In this document: positions 48,954 through 58,421 of the stretch, in pieces
Position numbering within the stretch: the stretch's first letter is position 1
Layout: each line of letters starts with the position of its first letter
Assembly (NCBI GenBank): GCA_025058835.1
Contig: JANXEI010000002.1
Coordinates: 372,001-436,000 of the forward strand
From: Acidilobaceae archaeon
GTDB lineage: Archaea; Thermoproteota; Thermoprotei_A; Sulfolobales; Acidilobaceae
DNA length: 64,000 nt
Direction of reading: 5' to 3'
Made by a program: the position numbers and the translations under genes
The notes under the pieces: generated by a model
The model's database searches: none
What the model saw: only the letters and a program-made list of their open reading frames with translations
What the model was told of the DNA's origin: nothing

Positions 48954-50531
48954 GTGGAGAGGGGTTATGCCTTGAAAGTTCTAGGTAGGGTTCTCGAATC
49001 CCTGAGCCCAAGAATAGTAAAGGTGGTAGCGCCTGAACCGATACCTCTCGGCGAGTACCTAACCCTCACATACCAAGTCAGCGGCCGCGAGGCTAAGGCC
49101 ATTGCTATAGTAGCTAACGCTCAGTCAAGACATGCTGTCCTTCCCAGCCCCATCAGGTACATGGAGCCCGAGGAGGGGCGCGAGGTGAAACCCTTAGTCC
49201 TCTCGGAAATGCAGCTTTACGTTATGGCAGAGAAGATCGGCAACGGAAAGCTAATGGCGCCTAGATACCCAATTCCCCCCGAGACGCCGGTCAGGAGGTC
49301 CACTAAAGAGGAGCTCGAAGAGCTTTATGGGCAGAAGAAAGAGAAGAAAGAGGGCCATGTAAAGCTAGGGACACTAGCGATAGGGGAGGAAAGTAGCATA
49401 GAGATCTGGGTAGATGCGAACAAGCTCACTAAGCACCTCTTCATAGCAGGAGCTACGGGCTCAGGGAAGAGCAACACCGTAGCAATCCTGATAGACAGGC
49501 TGGCTAGCAAGAAGGTGCCGGTGGTAGTCTTTGATGTGCACGGAGAGTACAGCATGGACTTGAAGGAGGGCGGGAAGCTGGAAGTGATAGAGGCCGTAAT
49601 AAATCCTATGCACTTCGTGGGTAGGGAGAGAGTGCTTGCCGGGATCATCATCCCAGAGGCAAAAGCCATGAGGCAGAGAAGACTTCTCGTGAAGGCCATT
49701 CGGAAGCTCCACGAAGAGCTAAAAGAGCGCGAGAAGAATACTCCCCTTAAAGAGGCCCTGCTCGAGCTGGCAGGTGAGAAGCAGGCGAAGGAAGACGCTG
49801 ACGACGCAGAACTCTACGCAGAGCTCTACGCAAAAGCGCTCATAAAAATGGTCAGGACGATAGGCATGAACGACAGGAGCTATGGCAGTAAGATAGTGGG
49901 CCCTACGGAGGACAAGGTGGAGGAGTTCTTCGAGGTAGCTCCTGTGAGCTTAACGGCTCCTCACGTGCTTGCTGATAGGGCGCGGGGCACTGTGCTGGTC
50001 GTCAATGCCTTTGGGCTCTCTGACGAGGAGAAGAGGTGGATGCTGAAGTTCATTGTCGATAAGCTCCTCCTTCAACTGAAAAAGGAGAAAGGCAGTAACA
50101 GCTGCGTGCTGGTCGTGGAGGAGGCGCCGCTCTTCTTAGGGGACAAGCTGCACCATCCCGTAAAGGACAGCCTCCAGCGCTTCGCCAGGGAGGGGAGGAA
50201 GTTCGGCGGCTCCCTCGTCGTGGTAAGCCAGAGGCCCCGGAGCCTCGACGTGAACGTGGTGAGCCAGCTCCAGAACTTCATCTTCCTGAAGGTGGTGCAG
50301 GAGGAGGACGTGAGGACCATAATGAACATAGCTGACAGCCTAGAGGAGAGCCTTGCTGCAATGATAAAGAGCTTCGAGGAGGGGAGGGCCCTGGTGCTGG
50401 GGGAGTTCCTGGGCAAGTTCCCAGCAGTTGTGAAGATAGATCAGCACAAGGGCAAGAGGCTAGGGGCCACCCCTGATCTCATCAAGCCTGAGCTAGAGGT
50501 GCAGAAGGAGCGGAGGGGCTTCGAGGCCTAG
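48954..50531 (+). CDS. herA: HerA-type bipolar DNA translocase/ATPase
   Basis: A 525-residue hexameric ATPase of the HerA/FtsK group, involved in DNA end resection or related DNA transport. The N-terminal HAS-barrel is at about 1-120, Walker A IAGATGSGKSNTVAIL near 168, Walker B VLVVEEAPLFLG near 385 and the sensor/arginine region VVSQRPRSLDVNV near 425. The nurA, mre11 and rad50 genes that often accompany HerA are not in this window, so it may be a paralog. The GTG start follows a TATA box closely. The stop shares CTAG with the convergent helicase gene. Confidence 0.92.
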   Translation: MERGYALKVLGRVLESLSPRIVKVVAPEPIPLGEYLTLTYQVSGREAKAIAIVANAQSRHAVLPSPIRYMEPEEGREVKPLVLSEMQLYVMAEKIGNGKLMAPRYPIPPETPVRRSTKEELEELYGQKKEKKEGHVKLGTLAIGEESSIEIWVDANKLTKHLFIAGATGSGKSNTVAILIDRLASKKVPVVVFDVHGEYSMDLKEGGKLEVIEAVINPMHFVGRERVLAGIIIPEAKAMRQRRLLVKAIRKLHEELKEREKNTPLKEALLELAGEKQAKEDADDAELYAELYAKALIKMVRTIGMNDRSYGSKIVGPTEDKVEEFFEVAPVSLTAPHVLADRARGTVLVVNAFGLSDEEKRWMLKFIVDKLLLQLKKEKGSNSCVLVVEEAPLFLGDKLHHPVKDSLQRFAREGRKFGGSLVVVSQRPRSLDVNVVSQLQNFIFLKVVQEEDVRTIMNIADSLEESLAAMIKSFEEGRALVLGEFLGKFPAVVKIDQHKGKRLGATPDLIKPELEVQKERRGFEA

Positions 50532-52759
50532 GCTAAAGGATATCCCTCGGGCCTCCCTACGTCGAGAGGGATCCCCTCCTTTATGACCCGAGCCACCCTG
50601 AGTGCTCCTTTCCTGGAGAGCATCCTGTTGTTGTTGCCGCAGTATGGGGAGAAGACGCAGCGGGGACAGCCGTCTTCGCAGCTACAGCCCGCCAATATCT
50701 TTTCTGCTAGTTCTACTATCCTCTCCATCCTCTCGAAGACGAGCCTAGAAGCGCCGTTCCCGCCCGGCACTGAGTCGTATATGACTATGTGCCCTGAGGG
50801 GTAGCTTATGCCGCCTACGTCAGTATCTGATAGGCCAGCGATGGGCCTGGCTGCCGCAATGAGCACATGCTCTAGGGCATGGTAAGCGCTTGCAGATGCC
50901 ACGAGGCTCCCCAACCCTGGGTCCGGATATCTGCCCACTACCCCTCTTGTCCAGAAGCTCCACACCAACGGCGTCTCGTAGTAGACCTCGCTTATGAGGC
51001 TGCCGCTGTACTCTTCCCTTATCACGTAACCCTCCACCCTCATGGTCACTTTGACGCTCCCGAAGACGAGCCTTACGCCCCCCAGCTCCCTCTCCCTCTC
51101 CGGCTTCACGGTGTCGAGCTCTGTGGTGTAGAGAGGCCTCGTGTAGAAGTTCAGCTCCCTCTCCACCCTCCTCACCCTGGCGCGGAGGGCCTCCACCTCG
51201 AGCGAGAGGGAGATGTAGGGCGTGCCGCCGTGGTAGTAGACAGCTCCTGGGTGGAGGTCGAGGAGGGCGAGGGGCATCTCCCTTGTGCCTATGATCTTCT
51301 GCTCCTCCCAGATGGTGAGCACTGCGCCCGTGGACCTTATGCTCGATGCCTTCACTATCGCAGCCAACCGCAGGGGGTTTCCGTAGATCTTTCTCCCCTC
51401 CCTCTTCGCGCTCCCCTCTTCTATGAGCCTCTCCAGAGCGACCTTTGCCTCCTCGCCCAGCTCCGAGGGGGAGAGGGCAACGCTCTCGTACAGCATGGCA
51501 GCCAGATGAACCCTTGCTACCTCCTCGTTGCTCGGCTCTATGTAGCTGGCAGGGATCTCCTGCTGGAAGAACTCGCGAGGCCTTGCAGCGAAGTAAGCCT
51601 CCATCGCATCCTCGCCCAGCAGGGTGAACACGTAGCCCGGCCTGTCCCTCCTCCCCGTCCTTCCAGCCCTCTGGAGGTAGCTGGCGAAGTTCTTCGGCAT
51701 GTTAGCCATGATCACCGCGTCCAGATCCCCAACGTCTATCCCCAGCTCCAGCGTGGGGGTGGAGACCACGACGTTCAGCTCTCCCCTAACGAAGGCCTCC
51801 TCTACTCTCCTCCTGTGCTCTGCGCTGAGGCCTGCCCTGTGCACCTCAGCCCTGCTCCCGTACCTCCTAACAACTCTCCCTACGAGCTCTGCCATCTGCT
51901 GCGAATCAGTGAAGACGAGCACCTTGAGGCCTTGCGACGAGAGGGCATGTGCCATCGCTGCTGCGAGGGTCCACCTACTGGCTGCGCCCGTGTCTACAAG
52001 GTAGTGGTATGCAGTTCCCCTCCTACGCCTGGGCCCCCTAACGATCCGCGGGGGAGAGCCGAAGATCTGTGCCCCTATCTCTTCCGGGTTCCCTATCGTG
52101 GCACCTGCCCCCACCAGCGACAGCTCCGGGGAGTAGCGGAGCAGCCTCCTCAATATCCACCTCATGTGACTCCCGAAGACCCCGCTGTACTGGTGGAACT
52201 CGTCCACCACAAGGTAGGAGGCTCTGCTCACTAGCTCTCGGAAGGAGCGCTGGAAGGCGAGCGAGAAGTGAATCATGTCGGGGTTCGTTATCAAGAGGTG
52301 GGGCGGGTTGCTGTATATCTCCTTCCTCTCCCCTGCCGGGGAGTCGCCGTCGAGCACAGCAGCCCTTATGCCCAACCGCTCACTTATCTGCCTCATCCTC
52401 TTCAGCTGGTCCCTCGCGAGGGCTTTGGTAGGGTAGACGAGGATGGCGTGAGGGGAGGAACGGGAGCTCAGGGCTGAGTGGAGGAGGGGGATGAGGAAGG
52501 CCTCGGTCTTTCCCGTGCCAGTGCCCGACACTATTAGGACGTTCTCCCCCTCCCTGATCCTCTCGAGCGCCTCAGCCTGGAACCGGTATAGCCTCTCTAT
52601 CCCCCTCTCCCTCAGGACTGACTTCAGCCTCTCGTCCAACTCTAGCTCATCTATAGAGGGACCCTTCTCTGGCTCTCCAGCTTCCTCTTTCTGGGCATAG
52701 ACTATTCTCCCTCCGTACTTTGCTATTACCTCATCAATCAAGGGCAGAGCTGAGGTCAA
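50528..52759 (-). CDS. MrfA/Hrq1-like DEAD/DEAH helicase with zinc-binding tail
   Basis: A 743-residue superfamily 2 helicase. Motif I is VSGTGTGKTEAFLIP near residue 78, motif II DEFH in VVDEFHQYSG near 185, motif III GAGAT, motif V TLELGIDVGD near 340 and motif VI QRAGRTGRRDRPG near 362. A C-terminal DUF1998 region has cysteines CSCEDGCPRCVFSPYC near 700, the zinc site of MrfA and Hrq1 type repair helicases. It likely unwinds DNA 3' to 5' in repair of bulky or cross-link damage. The start is TTG at 52759, about 26-30 nt from its TATA box, so the message is near-leaderless. Confidence 0.93.
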   Translation of the reverse strand: MTSALPLIDEVIAKYGGRIVYAQKEEAGEPEKGPSIDELELDERLKSVLRERGIERLYRFQAEALERIREGENVLIVSGTGTGKTEAFLIPLLHSALSSRSSPHAILVYPTKALARDQLKRMRQISERLGIRAAVLDGDSPAGERKEIYSNPPHLLITNPDMIHFSLAFQRSFRELVSRASYLVVDEFHQYSGVFGSHMRWILRRLLRYSPELSLVGAGATIGNPEEIGAQIFGSPPRIVRGPRRRRGTAYHYLVDTGAASRWTLAAAMAHALSSQGLKVLVFTDSQQMAELVGRVVRRYGSRAEVHRAGLSAEHRRRVEEAFVRGELNVVVSTPTLELGIDVGDLDAVIMANMPKNFASYLQRAGRTGRRDRPGYVFTLLGEDAMEAYFAARPREFFQQEIPASYIEPSNEEVARVHLAAMLYESVALSPSELGEEAKVALERLIEEGSAKREGRKIYGNPLRLAAIVKASSIRSTGAVLTIWEEQKIIGTREMPLALLDLHPGAVYYHGGTPYISLSLEVEALRARVRRVERELNFYTRPLYTTELDTVKPERERELGGVRLVFGSVKVTMRVEGYVIREEYSGSLISEVYYETPLVWSFWTRGVVGRYPDPGLGSLVASASAYHALEHVLIAAARPIAGLSDTDVGGISYPSGHIVIYDSVPGGNGASRLVFERMERIVELAEKILAGCSCEDGCPRCVFSPYCGNNNRMLSRKGALRVARVIKEGIPLDVGRPEGYPLA

Positions 52760-52784
52760 GGTCCAATACTAACTCTTAGGCAAT

Positions 52785-52798
52785 CGCTTATATACTCC
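52785..52798. promoter_or_regulatory. Shared TATA region, helicase and small membrane protein
   Basis: CGCTTATATACTCC can serve as TATA box on the minus strand (start of transcription near 52763 for the helicase) and on the plus strand (near 52815 for the 52831 gene). One site firing both ways would couple the two genes. Confidence 0.55.
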
Positions 52799-52830
52799 TT
52801 CTCGCTCAGAGGAGGAGGAGAGGAAGGGGA

Positions 52831-53139
52831 ATGGTCAACGACAGAGCTATTGGGCTTGGCCTGATGGTCATCTCTGTCCTCGCTATTCTGCTCTACTTCT
52901 TCCTCCTCTTCCCCCTCGCTAGCGAGGAGGTCAAACTCAACATATTCGGAGTAGAGGTGACCGGCGCTCGGCTCGCCGACCTGCTCGTTAAGATCACCGT
53001 TATGGTAGGCGTTATGGGCTTCTTCGGAGTGCTTGCATGGATAGGCTATACGCTTTTCACAACTCCTCCTCCAAAGCCCTTGGAGGAGGTGGAGAGGGAG
53101 ATAGAGGAGGAGCTCAAGAAGCTCGAGGTGAAGAAGTAG
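52831..53139 (+). CDS. Small two-helix membrane protein, unknown
   Basis: A 102-residue protein with membrane helices at about 7-28 and 47-74, a polar connecting loop containing VKLNIFGVEVTGARL, and a charged cytoplasmic tail (EEVEREIEEELKKLEVKK) likely to be helical. Function unknown. ATG at 52831 after GAGGAAGGGG. The transporter gene begins 11 bp after its stop, so the two are co-transcribed and may work together. Confidence 0.75.
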   Translation: MVNDRAIGLGLMVISVLAILLYFFLLFPLASEEVKLNIFGVEVTGARLADLLVKITVMVGVMGFFGVLAWIGYTLFTTPPPKPLEEVEREIEEELKKLEVKK

Positions 53140-53150
53140 GGGGTTGAAAT

Positions 53151-54428
53151 CTGGTCTCGGGCAAGGAGCTCTTCGCCCTGCTGCTCCTAACGTTTCTCAT
53201 TGGAGCCCTCCTCCTCCGCGTTAAGGTACCTAAGGTCCCCGTCTGGGCAATCATGGCCTTCACCTCCTCTGCTGTGGTAGTGGGCAGGCTAGTGCCAATA
53301 GATGAGCTCGAGAAGACAATAAACCTCGACGTAATACTGTTCCTCATTGGCATGTTCAGCATAGTTGCTGTGGCAGAGAGCTCTGGCCTCCTGGAGGCCC
53401 TCTCGATACTTTTCCTCTCATACGTGAGGACGGTCCACCAAGCTATCATAGTGCTCGGAACGACCTTGGGGATCTTGGCTGCGGTTGCCGTGAACGACAC
53501 CGTCGCGGTTATGGGGCCTCCCATTGCCTACTTCGTGGCCAGGGCCTTGAGGGTGGAGGCGAAAGTGCTCTACTTGCTGCTCGCCTTCTCCATAACGGTG
53601 GGCTCTGTTGCAACCCCTCTGGGCAACCCTCAGAACATGCTCATAGCGATCGAGTCTGGGATGAGCGCTCCCTTCGTCTACTTCCTCCTCTACCTCCTCA
53701 TCCCGACTCTCATTAACCTCCCCCTTACTGCCCTCCTGCTCATCCGCCTCTACCGCGTTAAGGACAGGCCCGTAAGGGTGCTAGTCGTGCCCTGGGAGAA
53801 GATAAAGGACAGAAGGGATGCGCTCATATCTGCAGCTTCCCTCATCATAGTCATTGCAGCGCTCTTCGTCAACGACGTCCTTAGCCTCCTCGGCTACCCG
53901 CATATAGAACATAGGGGCTTTATCCCCTTCGTCGTCGCAGCCGCGACCTATGTAGTCCTCTCGAACCCCCGCGACGTAGTCAACAGGATCGACTGGAGCA
54001 CCATCCTCTTCTTCATCGCCCTCTTCATAACGGCAGAGGGCATATGGAACAGCGGGCTGGTGGAGAGGTTGCTGAGCTCCTTCCTCCCCTCGCCTGCTAA
54101 GGGCTTGGAGGGATACGCTGTCATCACCTTCCTCTCCCTCCTGCTGAGCCAGGCCATAAGCAACGTGCCCTTTGCCAAGCTCTTCACAGAGTACATGCAC
54201 TACGTCGGCTACACTCCCGCAGACGTGAGGGAGTGGCTCACCCTCGCCATGGCGTCCACCATAGCCGGCAACCTCACCCTTCTAGGGGCTGCCTCGAACA
54301 TCATCATCCTTGAGAGGCTCGAAAAGGATTACAAGCAGACCATAGGGTTCATAGAGTTTGCCCGCGTAGGCTCTGTTATCACAGTAGTTAACATTATCGT
54401 CTACACTCCCTTCTTGCTGCTCATCTAG
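53151..54428 (+). CDS. Ion transporter superfamily permease (ArsB/NhaD-like), probable CTG start
   Basis: About 425 residues, 11-12 membrane helices, a paralog of the transporter at 25700-26995. Both halves show the family loops: AVNDTVAVMGPPIAY and VGSVATPLGNPQNML in the first, SQAISNVPFAKLF and STIAGNLTLLGAASNIIILE in the second, which resemble ArsB/NhaD ion-binding loops. The first ATG (53253) would remove the first helix, ELFALLLLTFLIGALLL. In frame, after the stop at 53145, the only plausible initiator is CTG at 53151, preceded by AGGGGGTTGA. Substrate (Na+/H+, arsenite or an anion) is not decided. Confidence 0.85.
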   Translation: MVSGKELFALLLLTFLIGALLLRVKVPKVPVWAIMAFTSSAVVVGRLVPIDELEKTINLDVILFLIGMFSIVAVAESSGLLEALSILFLSYVRTVHQAIIVLGTTLGILAAVAVNDTVAVMGPPIAYFVARALRVEAKVLYLLLAFSITVGSVATPLGNPQNMLIAIESGMSAPFVYFLLYLLIPTLINLPLTALLLIRLYRVKDRPVRVLVVPWEKIKDRRDALISAASLIIVIAALFVNDVLSLLGYPHIEHRGFIPFVVAAATYVVLSNPRDVVNRIDWSTILFFIALFITAEGIWNSGLVERLLSSFLPSPAKGLEGYAVITFLSLLLSQAISNVPFAKLFTEYMHYVGYTPADVREWLTLAMASTIAGNLTLLGAASNIIILERLEKDYKQTIGFIEFARVGSVITVVNIIVYTPFLLLI

Positions 54429-54551
54429 CGTAATACCAGAGCTCGTCAACATCGGGACTTTTAATGGGTGAACCTTTGAATCGGGCAAAACAGCCTTATT
54501 AGGTCTTATGGGCTAATAGATAATAACGAGCCTTGCATGGGGTGAAGCAAA

Positions 54552-54749
54552 GTGCCGGCCTGCACTCAGAAAGTAAAGGTCAAAACGCCCAGCGGCGTTG
54601 AGGCAGAGCTTGTTCCTAAGAAAGTGTGGACCCTAGAGCCCAAGGGCGGTAAGGGAGGAAAGGGAGTCAAGATAGGCCTCTTCCACGACCCCCAGTCAGG
54701 TAAGTACTTCAGAGCGAAAGTATCTCAGGACTACCCGGAGTGTGCCTGA
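54552..54749 (+). CDS. cren7: Chromatin protein Cren7
   Basis: Small DNA-binding protein that bends and supercoils the crenarchaeal chromosome. It has 65 residues with the SH3-like pattern [19 protein letters not shown], a loop rich in Gly and Lys, and [18 protein letters not shown], all family signatures. The DNA-inserting side chain in that last strand is kept. The start is GTG at 54552. It has an upstream gap of 123 bp with TATA-like stretches (GACTTTTAATGG, GCCTTATTAGG) and a T-rich tail. Confidence 0.95.
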   Translation: MPACTQKVKVKTPSGVEAELVPKKVWTLEPKGGKGGKGVKIGLFHDPQSGKYFRAKVSQDYPECA

Positions 54750-54753
54750 CCTC

Positions 54754-54795
54754 CCTCTCTTTTCCCCCCAAAATATTTTATCTTTTCTTTATCGA
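54754..54795 (+). terminator. T-rich terminator of cren7, overlapping the atpF promoter
   Basis: CTCTCTTTTCCCC followed by AAAATATTTTATCTTTTCTTT. The T-runs should end the cren7 transcript, while AAATATTTTATC is a TATA-like box about 30-35 nt before the atpF start at 54810. Confidence 0.5.
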
Positions 54796-54809
54796 GGAGG
54801 GGAGAGCCC

Positions 54810-55121
54810 GTGTCCAAATTTGAGAGGGGCAAAGTAGCGGTGCTCGGGGACAGGGAGACGCTGCCCCTTTTCAAATCAGCCGGCTTTAAGACGGTCGAGG
54901 TCCTCAGCCAGTCGCAGGTTGTGGAAGCGGTCAACAGGTTGAACGCAGAGGGCGACATCTCTCTCATAATAGTCCTGAAACATGTCCTGAGCGATGAGGC
55001 TAGGTTCAAGCAGCAGGTTGCGAGCTCCCGCGTGCCGGTCTTCGTATTGCCTACCCTTTACACAAAGGGAGAGGCTGTAGACGTCAACAAGATCCTGGCC
55101 AAGGCGCTGGGGATGGGCTAG
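54810..55121 (+). CDS. atpF: A-type ATP synthase subunit F
   Basis: A 103-residue central-stalk subunit, Rossmann-like fold: KVAVLGDRETLPLFKSAGFKTVEV, GDISLIIVLKHV, and PVFVLPTLYTKGE. GTG start at 54810. First of the local ATPase genes F, E, A. Confidence 0.93.
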   Translation: MSKFERGKVAVLGDRETLPLFKSAGFKTVEVLSQSQVVEAVNRLNAEGDISLIIVLKHVLSDEARFKQQVASSRVPVFVLPTLYTKGEAVDVNKILAKALGMG

Positions 55122-55151
55122 CTTTTAAGCCCTTAGACCTCTGGGAGCTCG

Positions 55152-55757
55152 GTGGCCCCTTTGAGCAAGCTCAGCGGCGATCCAGAGAGGCTTGCAAGGG
55201 AAGCGGCGAAGGAGGAGCAGGAGAGGTCAGCCAAGATACTCGAGGAGGCCTACGTGACTTCCCAGAGATTGCTGGAGGAGAGCTTTAAGAAGAGCCTGAT
55301 GGAGAGCGAGAGAAGGCTCGGGGAGGAGTTCTCGCTCCTAGAGGAGCAGCTGAAGAGCCTGAGGTCGAGGCTCGAGTATGAGATGAAGGCCAAGCTTGCA
55401 GAGAGGAGGAACGAGATAGTAGAGGAGGTTATGGGAAGGGCGCTACAGATCTTCAAGGAGATGAAGAGGGAGGCATGGTACGAGAAGTTCTTGCAGAGAT
55501 CTATAGAGAGAGCTCTGGCAGAGGCGGGGAGGGCAGAGGAGGTCGAGCTGAGGGCAGCCGAGGAGGACATGAAGCTCGTTAGGGAGATAGCTTCCCGCTA
55601 CAAGGTCAAGGTCTCCCCTGAGCCCGCCAACATAGTCGGGGGGATCATAGCAGTGGTGAGAGGGGGGGAGTTGAGGCTGGACTTCAGCGTCGATCTGTTC
55701 CTCTCTCGCAACGACGCGAGGCTGAGGAACTTAGCGTTAAAGGCTCTAATGGAGTAG
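55152..55757 (+). CDS. atpE: A-type ATP synthase subunit E
   Basis: A 201-residue peripheral-stalk protein. The first half is a long coiled coil (about 10-105, rich in Glu, Arg and Lys); the second is a globular domain with GGIIAVVRGGELRLDFSVDLFLSR near the end, which binds the A/B head. GTG start at 55152. It is followed 17 bp later by atpA. Confidence 0.93.
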   Translation: MAPLSKLSGDPERLAREAAKEEQERSAKILEEAYVTSQRLLEESFKKSLMESERRLGEEFSLLEEQLKSLRSRLEYEMKAKLAERRNEIVEEVMGRALQIFKEMKREAWYEKFLQRSIERALAEAGRAEEVELRAAEEDMKLVREIASRYKVKVSPEPANIVGGIIAVVRGGELRLDFSVDLFLSRNDARLRNLALKALME

Positions 55758-55774
55758 GGGGAGCGTGAGGCAGG

Positions 55775-57580
55775 ATGATTAAGGGGAGGATAGAGAGGAT
55801 AGCCGGCCCGCTCGTCGTGGCAGAGGGGATGTCAGGGGCTCAAATGTATGAGATGGTGAGGGTAGGGAGGGAAGGGCTCATAGGGGAGATCACCAGGATC
55901 AGGGGCGATAGGGCCTTCATTCAGGTCTACGAATCTACGAGCGGCCTCTCTCCCGGCGAGCCCGTTGAGGGCACCGGGGGTCCCCTGAGCGTAGAGCTAG
56001 GCCCTGGGCTGCTGGGCACGATCTTCGACGGGATCCAGAGGCCCCTCCCGGCAATTAAGACCGTGCTCGACTCCAAGGCGCCGGGGAGGAGCATCTTCAT
56101 AGAGAGGGGCATAAGGGTCAGCCCTCTCGACAGGCAGAGGAAGTATCACTTTGTGCCCGCGAAGGAGAGCAAGGTAGAGGTGGGAGGAAAGGTAAGAGGG
56201 GGAGACGTGCTGGGCTTCGTGCAGGAGACCAGCATAATCAAGCACAGCATAATGGTGCCGCCTAACGTGAGCGGCACGCTGGTCAGGCTGGCCCCGGAGG
56301 GTGACTACTCGGTTGAGGACGTTATAGCAGAGGTGGAGCAGGGAGGGAAGATCCAGGAGGTAAGGCTATACCACAGGTGGCCTGTGAGGTTCCCGAGGCC
56401 CTTTGCCAAGAAGCTCGAGCCGAGAGAGGCTCTGATAACGGGCACCAGGATCCTTGACACCTTCTTCCCCATGGTGAAGGGCGGCACAGGAGCTATACCG
56501 GGAGGCTTCGGCACGGGCAAGACAGTAACCCTCCACTCCCTTGCCCAGTGGAGCCAGGCCCAGGTCGTCGTTTACATTGGCTGCGGCGAGAGGGGGAACG
56601 AGATGACGGAGGTGCTGGAGCGCTTCCCCAAGTATAAGGACCCATGGTCAGGCAGGCCTCTGATGGACAGGACCATTCTCATAGCCAACACCAGCAACAT
56701 GCCCGTCTCTGCAAGGGAGGCCAGCATCTATGTGGGAGTGACGCTGGCAGAGTACTACCGAGATATGGGTTACGATGTGCTCCTGGTGGCTGACTCTACG
56801 AGCAGGTGGGCAGAGGCGCTGAGGGAGCTCGGCGGGAGGCTAGAGGAGATGCCTGCGGAGGAGGGATACCCAAGCTACCTGGCCTCGAGGCTGGCAGAGT
56901 TCTACGAGAGGGCAGGAAGGGTGGTAGCCCAGGGAAGCCCTGAGAGGGTGGGCAGCGTTACTCTTGCAGGAGCAGTGAGCCCGCCCGGCGGGGACTTCAG
57001 CGAGCCAGTGACGAGCCACACCATGAGGTTCATAAGGGTCTTCTGGGCCCTCGACACAAGGCTCGCCTACAGCAGGCACTACCCTGCTATAAACTGGCTG
57101 CTGAGCTACAGCGCCTATGTGGACCTTGTGGCGGACTGGTGGCACAAGAACGTGGATCCTAGCTGGAGAAAGCTCAGGGACGAGGCCATGAACATACTGC
57201 TAAAGGAGGCAGAGCTCCAGGAGATAGTAAGGATCATAGGCACCGAGAGCCTCGGGGAGAGGGACAAGCTAGTCCTGGAGACGGCAAGGCTCCTCAAGGA
57301 CGGCTTCCTCAAGCAGAACGCCTATGATCCTGTGGATGCTTTCTCCACGCCGCAGAAGCAGTTCATGCTGCTGAGGATGATCATGAGCTTCCACGCAAAG
57401 GCTGACGAGCTGGTGAGGCAAGGCATAACGGTGGCCAGGATAAAGGAGGCTCTTGGGAGGCTCTACGCAGAGATGGCGAGGGCTAAGTTCACAGTAAAGA
57501 ACGACGAGCTCCAAAAGATAGAGGAGCTCGAGAGGGCAGTGCTAGAGTCTCTAGAGACTCTGAAGGCTGAAATACTCTAG
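55775..57580 (+). CDS. atpA: A-type ATP synthase catalytic subunit A
   Basis: Catalytic subunit of the membrane ATP synthase. It has 601 residues. Beta-barrel N-terminus ([27 protein letters not shown]), the non-homologous insert (about 115-185), P-loop [19 protein letters not shown] near 243 and the catalytic [19 protein letters not shown] near 265. [29 protein letters not shown] and the helical C-terminus are well kept. The common GPFGSGKT is GGFGTGKT here. Its stop shares CTAG with the convergent small gene. Subunits B, D, C and K are not in the window. Confidence 0.98.
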   Translation: MIKGRIERIAGPLVVAEGMSGAQMYEMVRVGREGLIGEITRIRGDRAFIQVYESTSGLSPGEPVEGTGGPLSVELGPGLLGTIFDGIQRPLPAIKTVLDSKAPGRSIFIERGIRVSPLDRQRKYHFVPAKESKVEVGGKVRGGDVLGFVQETSIIKHSIMVPPNVSGTLVRLAPEGDYSVEDVIAEVEQGGKIQEVRLYHRWPVRFPRPFAKKLEPREALITGTRILDTFFPMVKGGTGAIPGGFGTGKTVTLHSLAQWSQAQVVVYIGCGERGNEMTEVLERFPKYKDPWSGRPLMDRTILIANTSNMPVSAREASIYVGVTLAEYYRDMGYDVLLVADSTSRWAEALRELGGRLEEMPAEEGYPSYLASRLAEFYERAGRVVAQGSPERVGSVTLAGAVSPPGGDFSEPVTSHTMRFIRVFWALDTRLAYSRHYPAINWLLSYSAYVDLVADWWHKNVDPSWRKLRDEAMNILLKEAELQEIVRIIGTESLGERDKLVLETARLLKDGFLKQNAYDPVDAFSTPQKQFMLLRMIMSFHAKADELVRQGITVARIKEALGRLYAEMARAKFTVKNDELQKIEELERAVLESLETLKAEIL

Positions 57581-57825
57581 ACCTCCTCTTCTTCATCCAC
57601 AGCTATGAGGTTCCTCCTCTCTGCCGCCCTCACTATCTTCTCTGCCAGGTTCCTTGCCTTAACCCGCACCAGCACTATGTCCTTTGTCTCTACGAGCTTT
57701 GCAGGCTCACCGTGTTGGGTGAGGATCTTCTCCACTAGCTCCCTCCCCTCAGCCTTCACAGGGATTACGTAGTAGCCATGGGGATCCCGCCGGGAGAGTA
57801 TATCGGTCAGGGAGCCCCTCTTCAA
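57577..57825 (-). CDS. Small protein of unknown function
   Basis: An 82-residue protein predicted to fold as a small alpha/beta unit: [45 protein letters not shown], with an acidic end (VDEEEEV). Not recognised. The start is TTG at 57825 with GGTGA 5-9 nt upstream, which supports that it is real. It sits between ATPase genes on the opposite strand and shares a 4-bp CTAG stop overlap with atpA. Confidence 0.65.
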   Translation of the reverse strand: MKRGSLTDILSRRDPHGYYVIPVKAEGRELVEKILTQHGEPAKLVETKDIVLVRVKARNLAEKIVRAAERRNLIAVDEEEEV

Positions 57826-57870
57826 AGAATCACCAGAATTTGAAAGAGGTAACTCTAGAGGATATATGCA

Positions 57871-58368
57871 TTACCTCTTGTAGCCTATCTTCCTCAGGAA
57901 CTCCCTCCTCTCCTTTATGTGCTCCTCCCCCTCTACCCCGAGGGGCTTGAAGCCGTCTGCTATTCCCACCAGCGCCCTCTGCTCCCCTAGGTCTGCAACG
58001 ACAACCCTCACAGGGTTAGCCGTGGCTGCCTCGAGGGAGACCACCTCCTGCACCATCTTGAGGTCGTTAAGCACATTTATGGGCCAGCCCCCTCTCATGT
58101 ATATGACGAACAGGTGGCCTACGCCGATCCTGAGGCATGCCTCCACAGCCAGCTTCCTTAGCTCCTCGTCGTTGCCGTCGTGCCTTACGAGCCTCTTCCC
58201 GGAGGCCTCGTTCATGCAGATGCCGAACCTGATGTTCTGATGAGATGTGGCCATGACCTCGTAGAGGTCCTCAACGGTCTTTATGAAGTGAGTTTTCCCT
58301 ATGATTACGTTCACGCCCTCCGGCATGGGAACCTCAACTACCTCGAACTTGAGCTCCAAGGAGACCAC
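57871..58368 (-). CDS. Adenosine-specific kinase family protein
   Basis: A 165-residue protein of the archaeal family annotated as adenosine-specific kinase (DUF355). Family blocks: VEVPMPEGVNVIIGKTHFIKTVEDLYE, SHQNIRFGICMNEASGKRLVRHDGND, and FVIYMRGGWPINVLNDLKMVQEV. GTG at 58368 was chosen because the TATA box at 58389-58400 sits about 26 nt upstream and it gives the usual start; the longer frame to 58512 would be a Pro-Ser-rich shadow of atpI. The activity of the family rests on few studies. It is divergent from atpI. Confidence 0.87.
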   Translation of the reverse strand: MVSLELKFEVVEVPMPEGVNVIIGKTHFIKTVEDLYEVMATSHQNIRFGICMNEASGKRLVRHDGNDEELRKLAVEACLRIGVGHLFVIYMRGGWPINVLNDLKMVQEVVSLEAATANPVRVVVADLGEQRALVGIADGFKPLGVEGEEHIKERREFLRKIGYKR

Positions 58369-58388
58369 CGCGATGTGTGCTCCCCGAG

Positions 58389-58400
58389 GGAATATAAGGT
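58389..58400. promoter_or_regulatory. Shared TATA box of the kinase-family gene and atpI
   Basis: GGAATATAAGGT on the plus strand, ACCTTATATTCC on the minus. On the minus strand it predicts transcription from the GTG at 58368, leaderless. On the plus strand it predicts a short leader with GGGGGAGGGGGA (58403-58414) before the atpI GTG at 58422. Confidence 0.6.
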
Positions 58401-58421
58401 TAGGGGGAGGGGGATTGGACG

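Noticed and set aside
50879-52234. 451-codon open frame opposite the MrfA-like helicase
   Set aside because: It is proline- and histidine-rich with no domain, and mirrors the codon bias of the helicase gene on the other strand.
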